Assembly: GCF_030362835.1 (NCBI RefSeq)
Contig: NZ_JAUCGQ010000001.1
Span: 1,529,461 to 1,593,460, forward strand
Length of the DNA stretch: 64,000 nucleotides
Direction of reading: 5' to 3'
From: Cellulomonas alba
Lineage (GTDB): Bacteria; Actinomycetota; Actinomycetes; Actinomycetales; Cellulomonadaceae
The notes under the pieces were generated by a model, which did not search any database, was not told the DNA's origin, and saw only the letters and a program-made list of their open reading frames with translations. Each line of letters begins with the position of its first letter. Within the stretch, counting starts at the first letter, position 1. The translations under genes and the position numbers were made by a program. Positions 8,618 through 18,994 of this stretch are shown piece by piece.

Positions 8618-9405
8618 GCGGGCTGCGGTTCGAGCTCGTGCGCGCCGCGGGGCTGCGCTCGACGTGGCTGCTCGTGGGCCTCGGGCTCGGCGTGCACACG
8701 CTCGTGACGGGCGCCGTCGCGGCTTTCGTCGCGTACGGACCGGCGCCCGCCGGCGGGTACACCCCGGTCGACGTCGCGCGGCTCGTCGTCTCCGGGCCGC
8801 CGTTCCTGCCGCTCGCCGCGGCGATCCTCGGTGCCGTGCTCGGGGGGATGGACCACCGCCACCGGCTCCTCGAGCTCTCGCTGCTCGTGACGCCACGACG
8901 CGGGCGGCTGCTCGCCGGCAAGGCGGCGCTCGTCACGCTCGCGGCGGCGGCCCTCGCGGTGGCCGGCGTCCTGGCAGCCTGCGCCCTGCTCGCGGCGACC
9001 GGCCTCCCGCTCGGCGGCGTCCGGGCCGACCTCGTGCTCGGCCAGGTGGCGCGCGTGCTCGCCTGGGGCCTGGGCGCGCTGATGCTGGCGCTCGCGCTGC
9101 GCTCCCAGACCGCCGCCGTGGTCGCGGTGGTCGCGGGCGCCTTCCTCGTCGAGCCGGCGGTCCGGGCTGCCACCACGGCGGCGCCGCGGGGCTGGTGGAC
9201 GCACGTGCCGGACCATCTGGTGTTCGCGAGCTTCGACGGCCTCGTGCCGACCGCCACGGGGGGCGTGTTCACCAGTGCGGCGCGCCCGGGGCCGGCGAGC
9301 GCCGCGCTCGTCACCTGCGCGGCGCTCGGCCTGCTGACGTGGGGCGCGTGGCGCTCGCTGCGCGGTGGCGGTGCCCGCGGGCGCGGGGGCGCGGCGGTGG
9401 CGTAG
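8614..9405 (+). CDS. ABC-2 type permease (probable self-protection)
   Basis: The 263-residue protein has about six membrane segments and the outline of ABC-2 permeases: an N-terminal amphipathic start (MSGLRFELVRAAGLRSTWLL), a long first loop, and a basic turn PRRGRLLAGK near residue 95. The GTG start overlaps the stop of the ATPase (GTGA). The pair forms the last transport unit of the bacteriocin-like cluster. A four-copy 26-base repeat follows the stop, which makes this the likely cluster end. Confidence 0.8.
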   Translation: MSGLRFELVRAAGLRSTWLLVGLGLGVHTLVTGAVAAFVAYGPAPAGGYTPVDVARLVVSGPPFLPLAAAILGAVLGGMDHRHRLLELSLLVTPRRGRLLAGKAALVTLAAAALAVAGVLAACALLAATGLPLGGVRADLVLGQVARVLAWGLGALMLALALRSQTAAVVAVVAGAFLVEPAVRAATTAAPRGWWTHVPDHLVFASFDGLVPTATGGVFTSAARPGPASAALVTCAALGLLTWGAWRSLRGGGARGRGGAAVA

Positions 9406-9497
9406 CCACGGGGGCGCGGCCGGTGGGCACAGCCGCGGGGCGCGGCCGGTTGGCACAGCCGCGGGGCGCGGCGGGTGCCGTAGCCGCGCCCCTGCGG
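9394..9497. repeat. Four tandem 26-base repeats
   Basis: Units at 9394-9419, 9420-9445, 9446-9471 and 9472-9497. The two middle units differ at one position and the outer two are diverged. Each contains a version of GCACAGCCGCGGGGCGCGG. The first unit runs over the last codons of the permease gene, and the array stops three bases before the asd stop codon. It lies between convergent genes and may act in termination. The unit is too short and has no spacers, so it is not a CRISPR array. Confidence 0.8.
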
Positions 9498-9499
9498 CG

Positions 9500-11863
<2,364 letters not shown>

Positions 11864-12074
11864 TCAACGGCCCGCCGGGTGGGATTGGTCGCGGCGATGG
11901 TAGGCGCGTCGGCTGCCCGCCCGCCAACCCGATCACGATGCGAGCACGACCGCGGGCCGACGGCGTGTCGCCGCACGATCCACAGGCGGGTGGCCTGAAC
12001 TCCGGGGCCTCGCGTGCCGATGACAGTCCGGACCCACCCCGGGGCGGCACCACGCCCCCGACACCGGAACCTCG

Positions 12075-13847
12075 ATGCGCCACCGTCACCGCCACCGCCT
12101 CCGGCGCCTCGCGCCCGTCACCCCCCTCGTCGTCATCGGCCTCGCCGTGGCCTCGTTCACCGCCTCCCAGGCCTTCGCGCAGGAGCCGCGCATCGAGCCC
12201 GTCGGTCCCGTCGCGGTCAGCTCGGTCGGCTGGCGGTCGTTCCACGTCGACTGGGCGCGACCCGAGGGCGCGGCGAGCACCCGCATCGCCGTCGCGACCG
12301 ACCCGCTGATGCGGCACGTCGTCTGGAGCGAGCGCAGCGCCGCCGCGCGTCCGCACGCGTACGTCGACCGCGGGCTGACGGAGGGCACCGAGTACTTCCT
12401 CCAGGTGACGCCGTCGAACGGGAAGCGCGTCGGCGACCCGACCCCGGTGCGCGAGCTCCGGACCGGCTGGCGGCTGCCGGGCTACCTCGACGCGGTGCAC
12501 GTCGGCCAGGTCGGCACGGGCGGGTTCTCGCTCTCGTGGGCCAGGCCCACCGACGCGAGCTCGTACCGCGTCGTGGCCTCGGCGCACCCGGACCTGTCGC
12601 AGCCGTTCCTGGACGACGTGGTGTGGGAGACGTCGACGCGCGTCGCCGCGCCGCGCGACGGCGCCCGGTACTACGTCAGCGTGCTCCCGCTCCGCGGCAG
12701 CCACGAGAGCGCGCCGACCACCGCGAGCGTCACGCTGCCCGTCAAGCACGTGGCCGCCGTCCGGGCGCCGGTCGCGCAGCCGCGGTCCGACGGCACGTTC
12801 GACGTCCGCTGGCCCCAGGTCGCGAACGCGACGGGCTACACCGTGTCGCTGGCGAGCTCGCAGCACGGCCGGGCCGTCTGGACGTCGAAGCCGACCGCCG
12901 CCGCGTCGATGCGCACCCCGGCCGGCGTCGCCCGGTCGCTCCGGGGCATCGTCTGGGTGCGCGTCACCGCCAGCCGGTTCGGCCGCGTGCCGCGGACGTC
13001 GGGCTCGGTGGCCACCGCGCGCGTCCAGGGTGCCGTCACGGGCCGTCCGCGGCTGACGATCAAGGTCGCGTCGTACAACCTGCTCGGCCCGCAGTACCGG
13101 GCGCACGGCGGCGAGAGCTGGCGGACGCGGTTCGCGGCCGAGGGCAGGGCGTTGCGCGGCTTCGACGTGGCGGGCGTCCAGGAGGCGCCGCGGACCTTCC
13201 ACGGAGGGTCTCCCCAGCAGGTCGTCGCGCGCCATGCCCGTCTGACGATCGCGCGGCACCCGTCGAGCCACCGCGACTGCGCGGCCGGCAGCACGCCGAT
13301 CCTGTACCGCGCGTCGCGCTTCCAGCTGACGGCCTGCGGCTCGACCCGCGTCTCGGACACGCGGCGCGACCAGCCGCGGTACGTGACGTGGGCCGTGCTG
13401 CGCGACAAGGCGACGCACCGCTCGGTGCTCGTCGCGGACACGCACCTGACGGCGCACCTGGAGGGCGCGGGCTCGCGCGCGGCGGCGGCCGAGCGGCTGC
13501 GGCAGGCCCGCCGGGTCGCCGCGGTGATCCGCCGCCACAACCCGCACCACCTGCCCGTCGTGCTGGTCGGCGACCTCAACAGCTACCTCGGCAGCGCCCC
13601 GGCGACGCCCGTCGGCGTCTTCGCGCAGGCCGGCCTCGCGGACGGCGAGCTCACCGCGGACCGGCTCGTGGGCACGCGGTGGAACTCGTACCACGGGTTC
13701 CACGCGACGAAGGCGCGCGGCCACCACCTCGACCATGTGCTGACGTCGAGCGGCACGCGGGTCGTGAGCCTCGAGGTACGCCGGACGAACGAGCGGCACG
13801 CGCCGTCGGACCACCACCGGGTGTCGGCGGTCATCGCGATCGGGTGA
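12075..13847 (+). CDS. Secreted FnIII plus endonuclease/exonuclease/phosphatase-family protein
   Basis: The 590-residue protein has a signal peptide (positive start [12 protein letters not shown], hydrophobic core, cut near SQAFAQ), about 290 residues that look like three fibronectin III-type modules, and a C-terminal EEP domain from about residue 330. The EEP metal and catalytic motifs are present: VASYNLL, the Glu in VQEAP, DTHLTAH, GDLNSY and HAPSDHHRV. Such enzymes cleave phosphodiesters in DNA, RNA or phospholipids, and the substrate cannot be read from sequence. It stands alone on the plus strand beside lysC. The 245-base gap upstream shows no clear element. Confidence 0.85.
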   Translation: MRHRHRHRLRRLAPVTPLVVIGLAVASFTASQAFAQEPRIEPVGPVAVSSVGWRSFHVDWARPEGAASTRIAVATDPLMRHVVWSERSAAARPHAYVDRGLTEGTEYFLQVTPSNGKRVGDPTPVRELRTGWRLPGYLDAVHVGQVGTGGFSLSWARPTDASSYRVVASAHPDLSQPFLDDVVWETSTRVAAPRDGARYYVSVLPLRGSHESAPTTASVTLPVKHVAAVRAPVAQPRSDGTFDVRWPQVANATGYTVSLASSQHGRAVWTSKPTAAASMRTPAGVARSLRGIVWVRVTASRFGRVPRTSGSVATARVQGAVTGRPRLTIKVASYNLLGPQYRAHGGESWRTRFAAEGRALRGFDVAGVQEAPRTFHGGSPQQVVARHARLTIARHPSSHRDCAAGSTPILYRASRFQLTACGSTRVSDTRRDQPRYVTWAVLRDKATHRSVLVADTHLTAHLEGAGSRAAAAERLRQARRVAAVIRRHNPHHLPVVLVGDLNSYLGSAPATPVGVFAQAGLADGELTADRLVGTRWNSYHGFHATKARGHHLDHVLTSSGTRVVSLEVRRTNERHAPSDHHRVSAVIAIG

Positions 13848-13866
13848 TCGGGCGAGCGCGCCGCCG

Positions 13867-13877
13867 AACCGTTTGGG
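13867..13877 (+). promoter_or_regulatory. Candidate operator upstream of the CBM2/Cip1-like gene
   Basis: AACCGTTTGGG matches AACCGTTTCGG of the cel48A upstream region at 10 of 11 positions and sits about 95 bases before the start. It is part of a larger inverted repeat, GAACC at 13866-13870 and GGTTC at 13880-13884, with nine bases between. The shared position relative to two other secreted carbohydrate-active genes suggests a common regulator. Confidence 0.4.
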
Positions 13878-13969
13878 CGGGTTCCGCGCCGCGTCGGCCG
13901 GCTGGTGCCGTGGGGTGCTGAGAGCACCGACTGCGCGCGCCGTCGCGCCGCGCGACCCCGGGAGGACCC

Positions 13970-15262
13970 ATGCCCCGCACCGACCACGCCCTGCCCGGAC
14001 GGACGCGCCTCGCCGTTCGCCCGCGGACGCGGCGGCCGCGGCTGCCGCGGCTGCCCGGCGTCGCGCTCACCGTCGCGGCGGTCGCGCTCGGCACAGGAGT
14101 CGCCGGGCTCGCGGGCGAGGCGGCGGCGAGCGCGGCGTCGCCCGCGTGCCAGGTGAGCTGGCGGACGAGCTCGTGGCCGGGCGGCTTCACCGCCGACGTG
14201 GCGGTCACGTCGGCGAGCACGGTGCACGGCTGGACGCTCGCCTGGACGTGGCCCGCCGGGCAGCACGCGACGCAGTCGTGGAGCTCGACCGTCACCGAGT
14301 CCGGGCCGACGGCCACCGCGACGAGCGCCGCCTGGAACGCCGACATCCCCGCAGGCGGGAGCGTCAGCTTCGGGTTCCAGGGCACGTGGTCGGGGTCGAA
14401 CCCCGCGCCCGCGGCGTTCACGCTGAACGGCGTGGCCTGCGGCGGCGGCTCGGGCACGCCGACGTCGCCGAGCCAGACCCCCACGGTCACGGCCACGCCG
14501 ACCCCGACCGTCACACCCACCCCGACGCCGACCCCGACGTCCACCCCGACATCCACCCCCACCACCCCGCCCGCGACCGGCTGCGGCGGCGCGGCCTTCT
14601 GCGACGGCCTCGAGTCACAGACCGGCACGACCCCGAGCGGCCCGTGGACCGTCGTGACGCCCGACTGCTCGGGCGCGGGCCGCGCGAGCATCGACTCCTC
14701 CGTCGCGCACGGCGGCTCGCGGTCGCTGCGCGTCGACGGTGCCGCCGGGTACTGCAACCACCTGTTCGTCCAGGCGCAGGCGCCGGTGAGCAGCGTGTCG
14801 CCGGTGTTCGTGCGGTTCTGGGTCCGGCACTCGACCGCGCAGCCGACGTCGCACACGACGTTCCTCGCGATGAACGACGCCGCCGACGGCGACCGCGACC
14901 TGCGCATGGGCGGCCAGAACGGCGCGCTCCAGTGGAACCGCGAGTCCGACGACGCGACGCTGCCCGCCCAGAGCCCCGTCGGCGTCGCGCAGAGCACCCC
15001 TCTGCCGACGGGGACGTGGCACTGCGTCGAGGCCGAGGTCGACGGGTCGGCGGGCGCCCTGACCACGTGGCTCGACGGATCGGTCGTCCGCGGGCTCGTC
15101 GCGGACCGGACGCCGACCGCCGACGTCGACAGCCAGTGGGACAACCGCACGTGGACGCCGCGACTCACCGACCTCCGGCTCGGCTGGGAGTCGTACGGCG
15201 AGGGTGCCGACACCCTCTGGTTCGACGACGTCGCGGTGAGCGCGCAGCGGGTCGGCTGCTGA
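13970..15262 (+). CDS. Secreted CBM2 protein with Cip1-like C-terminal domain
   Basis: The 430-residue protein has a long twin-Arg-like basic N-terminus and signal segment (cut near residue 55), an N-terminal CBM2 (about 57-157, starting ACQVSWRTSSWPGGF) that should bind cellulose, a Pro/Thr linker (about 160-198), and a C-terminal domain of about 230 residues from CGGAAFCDGLE. That domain, with FVRFWVR, DLRMGG and WFDDVAVS, resembles the fungal Cip1 / polysaccharide-lyase-like jelly roll, whose activity is uncertain. GGAGG at 13961-13965 supports the ATG. A motif shared with cel48A lies upstream. CBM2 is firm and Cip1 similarity is from memory. Confidence 0.8.
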   Translation: MPRTDHALPGRTRLAVRPRTRRPRLPRLPGVALTVAAVALGTGVAGLAGEAAASAASPACQVSWRTSSWPGGFTADVAVTSASTVHGWTLAWTWPAGQHATQSWSSTVTESGPTATATSAAWNADIPAGGSVSFGFQGTWSGSNPAPAAFTLNGVACGGGSGTPTSPSQTPTVTATPTPTVTPTPTPTPTSTPTSTPTTPPATGCGGAAFCDGLESQTGTTPSGPWTVVTPDCSGAGRASIDSSVAHGGSRSLRVDGAAGYCNHLFVQAQAPVSSVSPVFVRFWVRHSTAQPTSHTTFLAMNDAADGDRDLRMGGQNGALQWNRESDDATLPAQSPVGVAQSTPLPTGTWHCVEAEVDGSAGALTTWLDGSVVRGLVADRTPTADVDSQWDNRTWTPRLTDLRLGWESYGEGADTLWFDDVAVSAQRVGC

Positions 15263-15437
15263 CGCGCGGCCGCCGAGACGGGCGCGCTGCGGTCGCCGTG
15301 CCGCCGGGCGCGCCCGCGGCGAGCGCCCTCGCACGCGCGAGCCGATGGGCTCTCCGCCGCGAGGACCGCACGCGACACCCGGCACTCATCCCCCGGGCTG
15401 ACGACACCGCCTGCGTCGAGCGCCTACCGTCGCGGGC

Positions 15438-16433
15438 ATGACGACGCAGGACGCGGCCGCGGAGGCCGCCGGCAGCGGGACGACGACCGACGACGGCATC
15501 GTGGTGCGGGGCGTGACGCGCGCGTTCGGCGCGGTGCAGGCTCTCGCGGGCGTGGACCTCGAGGCGAGGCCGGGCGCGGTGACGGCGCTCGTCGGCCCGA
15601 ACGGCTCGGGCAAGACGACGCTGCTGCTCGTCCTCGCGGGGCTGCTGACGCCCGACGGCGGCGAGGTCAGCGTCGCCGGCCACGACCCGGTGACGGCCGG
15701 CCCGGCCGCGCGGGCGCGCACCGGCTGGATGCCCGACGCGTTCGGCACGTGGGACTCGCTGACCGCGCGCGAGGTGCTGACCACGTTCGCCGACGCGTAC
15801 CGCCTGGACCGGGCGCCGTCGCGACGCCGCATCGACGAGCTGCTCGCCACCGTGCACCTCACCGAGTACGCCGACCGGCCCGCGAGCGTCCTGTCGCGCG
15901 GCCAGAAGCAGCGCCTGGGCCTCGCGCGCGCGCTCGTCCACGACCCGCAGGTGCTGCTGCTCGACGAGCCCGCCTCCGGTCTCGACCCGCGCTCGCGCGT
16001 CGACCTGCGCCAGCTCCTGCGCCGCCTCGCCGACGAGGGCCGCACCGTGCTCGTGTCGAGCCACGTCCTCACCGAGCTCGAGGAGATGTCCGACGACGCC
16101 GTGTTCCTGTCGCGCGGTCGGACCGTCGTGCCGGACACCTCGCACGGCGTCACGAGCCCCGGCGACGGACGCCGCACGTTCCACGTCCGCGCACTGTCGC
16201 TGCCCGCGCTGACGGCGTGGCTCGACGCGGCCGGCGCCGCCTGGCGACCCGACGAGCCCTGGACCGCGCCAACCACCGGACCGGGCGGCGTGCTGGTCGA
16301 GGTGAACGGCGACGAGGGCGCTGCCGCGCTCATCCGCGACGCGGTCGCGGGAGGCGTGCCGCTCGTGTCGGCGGCGCCGGCGGCGGGCGCGCTCGAACGC
16401 GCCTACCTGACGCTCGAGGAGGAGCGGCGATGA
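15438..16433 (+). CDS. ABC transporter ATPase
   Basis: The 331-residue protein has Walker A GPNGSGKTT, signature LSRGQKQR, Walker B VLLLDEP and switch SSH, plus a C-terminal domain of about 110 residues typical of ABC-2 partner ATPases. TACCGT at 15425-15430 with seven bases to the ATG suggests a leaderless transcript. The stop overlaps the permease start (ATGA), so the two form one exporter. The substrate is unknown. Confidence 0.88.
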   Translation: MTTQDAAAEAAGSGTTTDDGIVVRGVTRAFGAVQALAGVDLEARPGAVTALVGPNGSGKTTLLLVLAGLLTPDGGEVSVAGHDPVTAGPAARARTGWMPDAFGTWDSLTAREVLTTFADAYRLDRAPSRRRIDELLATVHLTEYADRPASVLSRGQKQRLGLARALVHDPQVLLLDEPASGLDPRSRVDLRQLLRRLADEGRTVLVSSHVLTELEEMSDDAVFLSRGRTVVPDTSHGVTSPGDGRRTFHVRALSLPALTAWLDAAGAAWRPDEPWTAPTTGPGGVLVEVNGDEGAAALIRDAVAGGVPLVSAAPAAGALERAYLTLEEERR

Positions 16434-17530
16434 CGACGGTCGAGCTCGACGAGCACCCGGTGGCGGTCCCCCCGGCCCACCCGGGTCACTGGCACGTCAC
16501 GTGGCACGGCGTTCGGACGGTCGCGGCGCTCGAGCTGCGCCAGCGCGTGCGGTCGACGCGCTGGGTGGTCGCGCTCGTCGCGTGGTTCGTCGTGGTGGGC
16601 GGCCTGACGCTGCTCATCTCGGGCGCGCTCTCGGCGGTGGACGACGGCGCCGACCGCCAGCGTGGTGCGCTGCTCTTCGCTGCCGTGACGTTCCTGGTGC
16701 TGGGCCTCGGCCTGCTCGTGACGCCGACGCTGGCCTCGACGTCGATCAACGGCGACCGCGCGGCCGGCACCCTCGCGACGCTGCAGGTCACGCTCCTGAC
16801 CCCCGCCGAGATCGCGCTCGGCAAGGTGCTCGCCGCCTGGACCGCGTCCTGCGCGTTCCTGCTGGCGAGCGTGCCGTTCCTGGGGTTCGCCGCGGCCGTC
16901 GGACCGACGCCGTGGTGGTCCGTGCTCCGGGTGGTGGTGCTCGTCGCGGTGCTGCTCGCGGCGGTCTGCGGCATGGGCCTCGGGTTCTCCGCGCTGGTCG
17001 CGCGGCCCGCCGGCTCGACCGTGCTGACGTTCGTCACGGTGGCGGCGCTCGTGCTCGGCACTCCCCTGCTGTTCGGCGTCACCTACCCGTCCGTCGAGCA
17101 GACCGAGTCGGTCCAGGTCCGCGTCCAGCGCACCGACGACGTGACCGGCAACCCGACGACGTGCGAGCTGACGACGCAGCAGCGCTCCGTCGCGCACACC
17201 GAGCGCACGTGGTGGCTGCTCGCGCTGAACCCGTTCGTCGTGATGGCGGACGGCGCCGGGACGTCGAGCTCGCTGGACCAGGCCGAGGCCCGCAACGACC
17301 CGCTCGGCGTGCTGCGCGAGGGCGTCCGCCTGGCGCGCACCGGGGCGTCCGCCACGATCGACGAGTGCTGGGGCGTCGACGGCGGCCGGGTCGAGCCGAC
17401 CGCGGACGCGCCGATCTGGCCGTGGGGCCTGGGCGTCAACCTGCTGCTCGGGGCCGCCGGGTTCGTGGTCGCGGTGCGGCGGCTGTCGCTGCCGCAGGGG
17501 AAGCTCGCGCGGGGCACCCGGGTGGCGTGA
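16430..17530 (+). CDS. ABC-2 type permease
   Basis: The 366-residue protein has six or seven membrane segments, the first near residue 48 (WVVALVAWFVVVGGL) and the last near 335. A conserved ABC-2 stretch, INGDRAAGTLATLQVTLLTPAEI, follows the second helix. A large extracytoplasmic loop (about 215-320) has two cysteines, in TTCELTTQQ and IDECWG, that could form a disulfide. It partners the ATPase encoded just upstream. The pair lies as an island on the plus strand within the minus-strand lysC/recR/dnaX block. Confidence 0.85.
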   Translation: MTTVELDEHPVAVPPAHPGHWHVTWHGVRTVAALELRQRVRSTRWVVALVAWFVVVGGLTLLISGALSAVDDGADRQRGALLFAAVTFLVLGLGLLVTPTLASTSINGDRAAGTLATLQVTLLTPAEIALGKVLAAWTASCAFLLASVPFLGFAAAVGPTPWWSVLRVVVLVAVLLAAVCGMGLGFSALVARPAGSTVLTFVTVAALVLGTPLLFGVTYPSVEQTESVQVRVQRTDDVTGNPTTCELTTQQRSVAHTERTWWLLALNPFVVMADGAGTSSSLDQAEARNDPLGVLREGVRLARTGASATIDECWGVDGGRVEPTADAPIWPWGLGVNLLLGAAGFVVAVRRLSLPQGKLARGTRVA

Positions 17531-17563
17531 GCGGCCGCGGGCCGGACTCGCGAGCTGCGCGCG

Positions 17564-17587
17564 GGCCGGGCGCGGGGCGGCCCGGCC
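17564..17587. terminator. Hairpin between convergent genes
   Basis: GGCCGGGC (17564-17571) pairs with GCCCGGCC (17580-17587) around an eight-base loop. It lies between the stop of the ABC permease (17530, plus) and the stop of the DUF5063 gene (17598, minus) and could serve both strands. There is no U-run. Confidence 0.5.
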
Positions 17588-17597
17588 GGACGTCCCG

Positions 17598-18164
17598 TCA
17601 GGGCTGCAGCGCGTCGTACTCCGCCTCGGCGGCCACGTCGTCGGCGACGTCCAGCCGCAGGTGGGCGAGCATCGTCTGCAGCGTGCGCAGGACGCTCGCC
17701 GCGCGCTCGCCCCAGTCGGACAGGTAGGAGAACTGCCACCACCACAGCGCCTCGGTCGTGCGCCCCGCGGCGTAGTGCCGCAGGCCCTGCGCGAGCGCAC
17801 CGGCGATCGCGACGAGGTCACCCGAGATCGTCGACTGCTCGACCTCGACGCCGAGCATCGGATCGACCACCTCGGAGTACTCGTCGACGCCGTCGAAGAC
17901 GTTGGCGAGGTTCGCGCGCAGCGGGTCGACGTCCGGGTCGGGACCCGCGTCGGGCTCGAACCGCTCGGCCGGGACGACGTCCGTCGTCGCACCGAGGCGG
18001 GCTCCCGCGGCGAGCACGTCCGAGACGGCGAGCAGCGCCAGCGGCAGCGCCGCCTCCGGGTTCGTGCCCGCTGCCACCTCGGTGACCGTGGTCAGGAACG
18101 CGCGGGCCTCGTCGGACACCGCACGGGCGAGCTCCAGCAGGTCGACGTCGACGGCGTCAGCCAT
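17598..18164 (-). CDS. DUF5063 family protein
   Basis: The 188-residue acidic, mostly helical protein (MADAVDVDLLELARAV at the start, then SDEARAFL; WWWQFSYLSDWGERA in the C-terminal half) has no membrane segments and matches the DUF5063 proteins found beside recR in many actinobacteria. Function is unknown. GAGGAGG lies just before the ATG. It is downstream of recR, 184 bases away, on the same strand. Confidence 0.8.
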   Translation of the reverse strand: MADAVDVDLLELARAVSDEARAFLTTVTEVAAGTNPEAALPLALLAVSDVLAAGARLGATTDVVPAERFEPDAGPDPDVDPLRANLANVFDGVDEYSEVVDPMLGVEVEQSTISGDLVAIAGALAQGLRHYAAGRTTEALWWWQFSYLSDWGERAASVLRTLQTMLAHLRLDVADDVAAEAEYDALQP

Positions 18165-18348
18165 GGTCGCCTCCTCGTCGGTCGGGCCGGGCAGCCGGCG
18201 CGTGATTCGTTGGTCCCCAGACTGCTGGACGCGGCGGGCCGCGTCATCCCGGCGGCGCGTCGCGCCCGGCGTGTCGAGCGGCGACGGGCCCGGTCGGCGG
18301 TCGCCGGTGTGTGCCCGTGCGCACGGGCAGCGGAGCCGGCCACCGCCC

Positions 18349-18948
18349 TCAGGCGCTGATCCGCCGGCGGCCCTCGAACGCGCGGCCGAGCGTGACCTCG
18401 TCGGCGTACTCGAGGTCGCCGCCGACGGGGAGCCCGCTCGCGAGCCGGCTCACCGTCAGGCCCATCGGGACGAGCAGCCGCGCGAGGTAGGTGGCGGTCG
18501 CCTCACCCTCGACGTTCGGGTCGGTGGCGAGGATGACCTCGGTGACCGTGCCGTCCGCGAGCCGGCTCATGAGCTGCGCGATCCGCAGGTCGTCGGGCCC
18601 GACGCCCGCGATCGGGTTGATGGCCCCGCCGAGCACGTGGTACTTGCCGCGGAACTCGCGCGTGCGCTCGATCGCGACGACGTCCTTCGGCTCCTCGACG
18701 ACGCAGATGGTCGTGGGCGAGCGGCGCGGGTCGCGGCAGATCCGGCACTGCTCCTCCTGCGCGACGTTGCCGCAGATCTCGCAGAACCTCACGCGGGCCT
18801 TGACCTCGATGAGCGCGTCCGCGAGGCGCCGCACGTCGGCCGGGTCGGCCGCGAGCAGGTGGAAAGCGATGCGCTGGGCGCTCTTCGGACCGACGCCGGG
18901 CAGCCGCCCGAGCTCGTCGATCAGGTCCTGGACCGCGCCCTCGTACAC
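18349..18948 (-). CDS. recR: Recombination mediator RecR
   Basis: RecR works with RecF and RecO to load RecA at single-strand gaps. The 199-residue protein has the HhH region at the start ([20 protein letters not shown]), a zinc finger ([16 protein letters not shown], residues about 57-72), and a Toprim domain with VVEEPKDV and [12 protein letters not shown]. Length is typical. The GTG start lies six bases after TAGGCT (18955-18960), which suggests a leaderless mRNA separate from dnaX, 46 bases upstream. Confidence 0.96.
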   Translation of the reverse strand: MYEGAVQDLIDELGRLPGVGPKSAQRIAFHLLAADPADVRRLADALIEVKARVRFCEICGNVAQEEQCRICRDPRRSPTTICVVEEPKDVVAIERTREFRGKYHVLGGAINPIAGVGPDDLRIAQLMSRLADGTVTEVILATDPNVEGEATATYLARLLVPMGLTVSRLASGLPVGGDLEYADEVTLGRAFEGRRRISA

Positions 18949-18994
18949 GGGTTCAGCCTACGTGCGCGGGCCGCGTGCTCGGCCGCGCGGCGCG

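Noticed and set aside
5245-9405. The cluster as a lanthipeptide or lasso peptide locus.
   Set aside because: There is no LanM/LanB/LanC, no asparagine-synthetase-like or transglutaminase-like gene, and the precursor has no Cys and no typical leader motif.
9394-9497. Short tandem repeats that might be a CRISPR array.
   Set aside because: The 26-base units abut without unique spacers and no cas genes are near.
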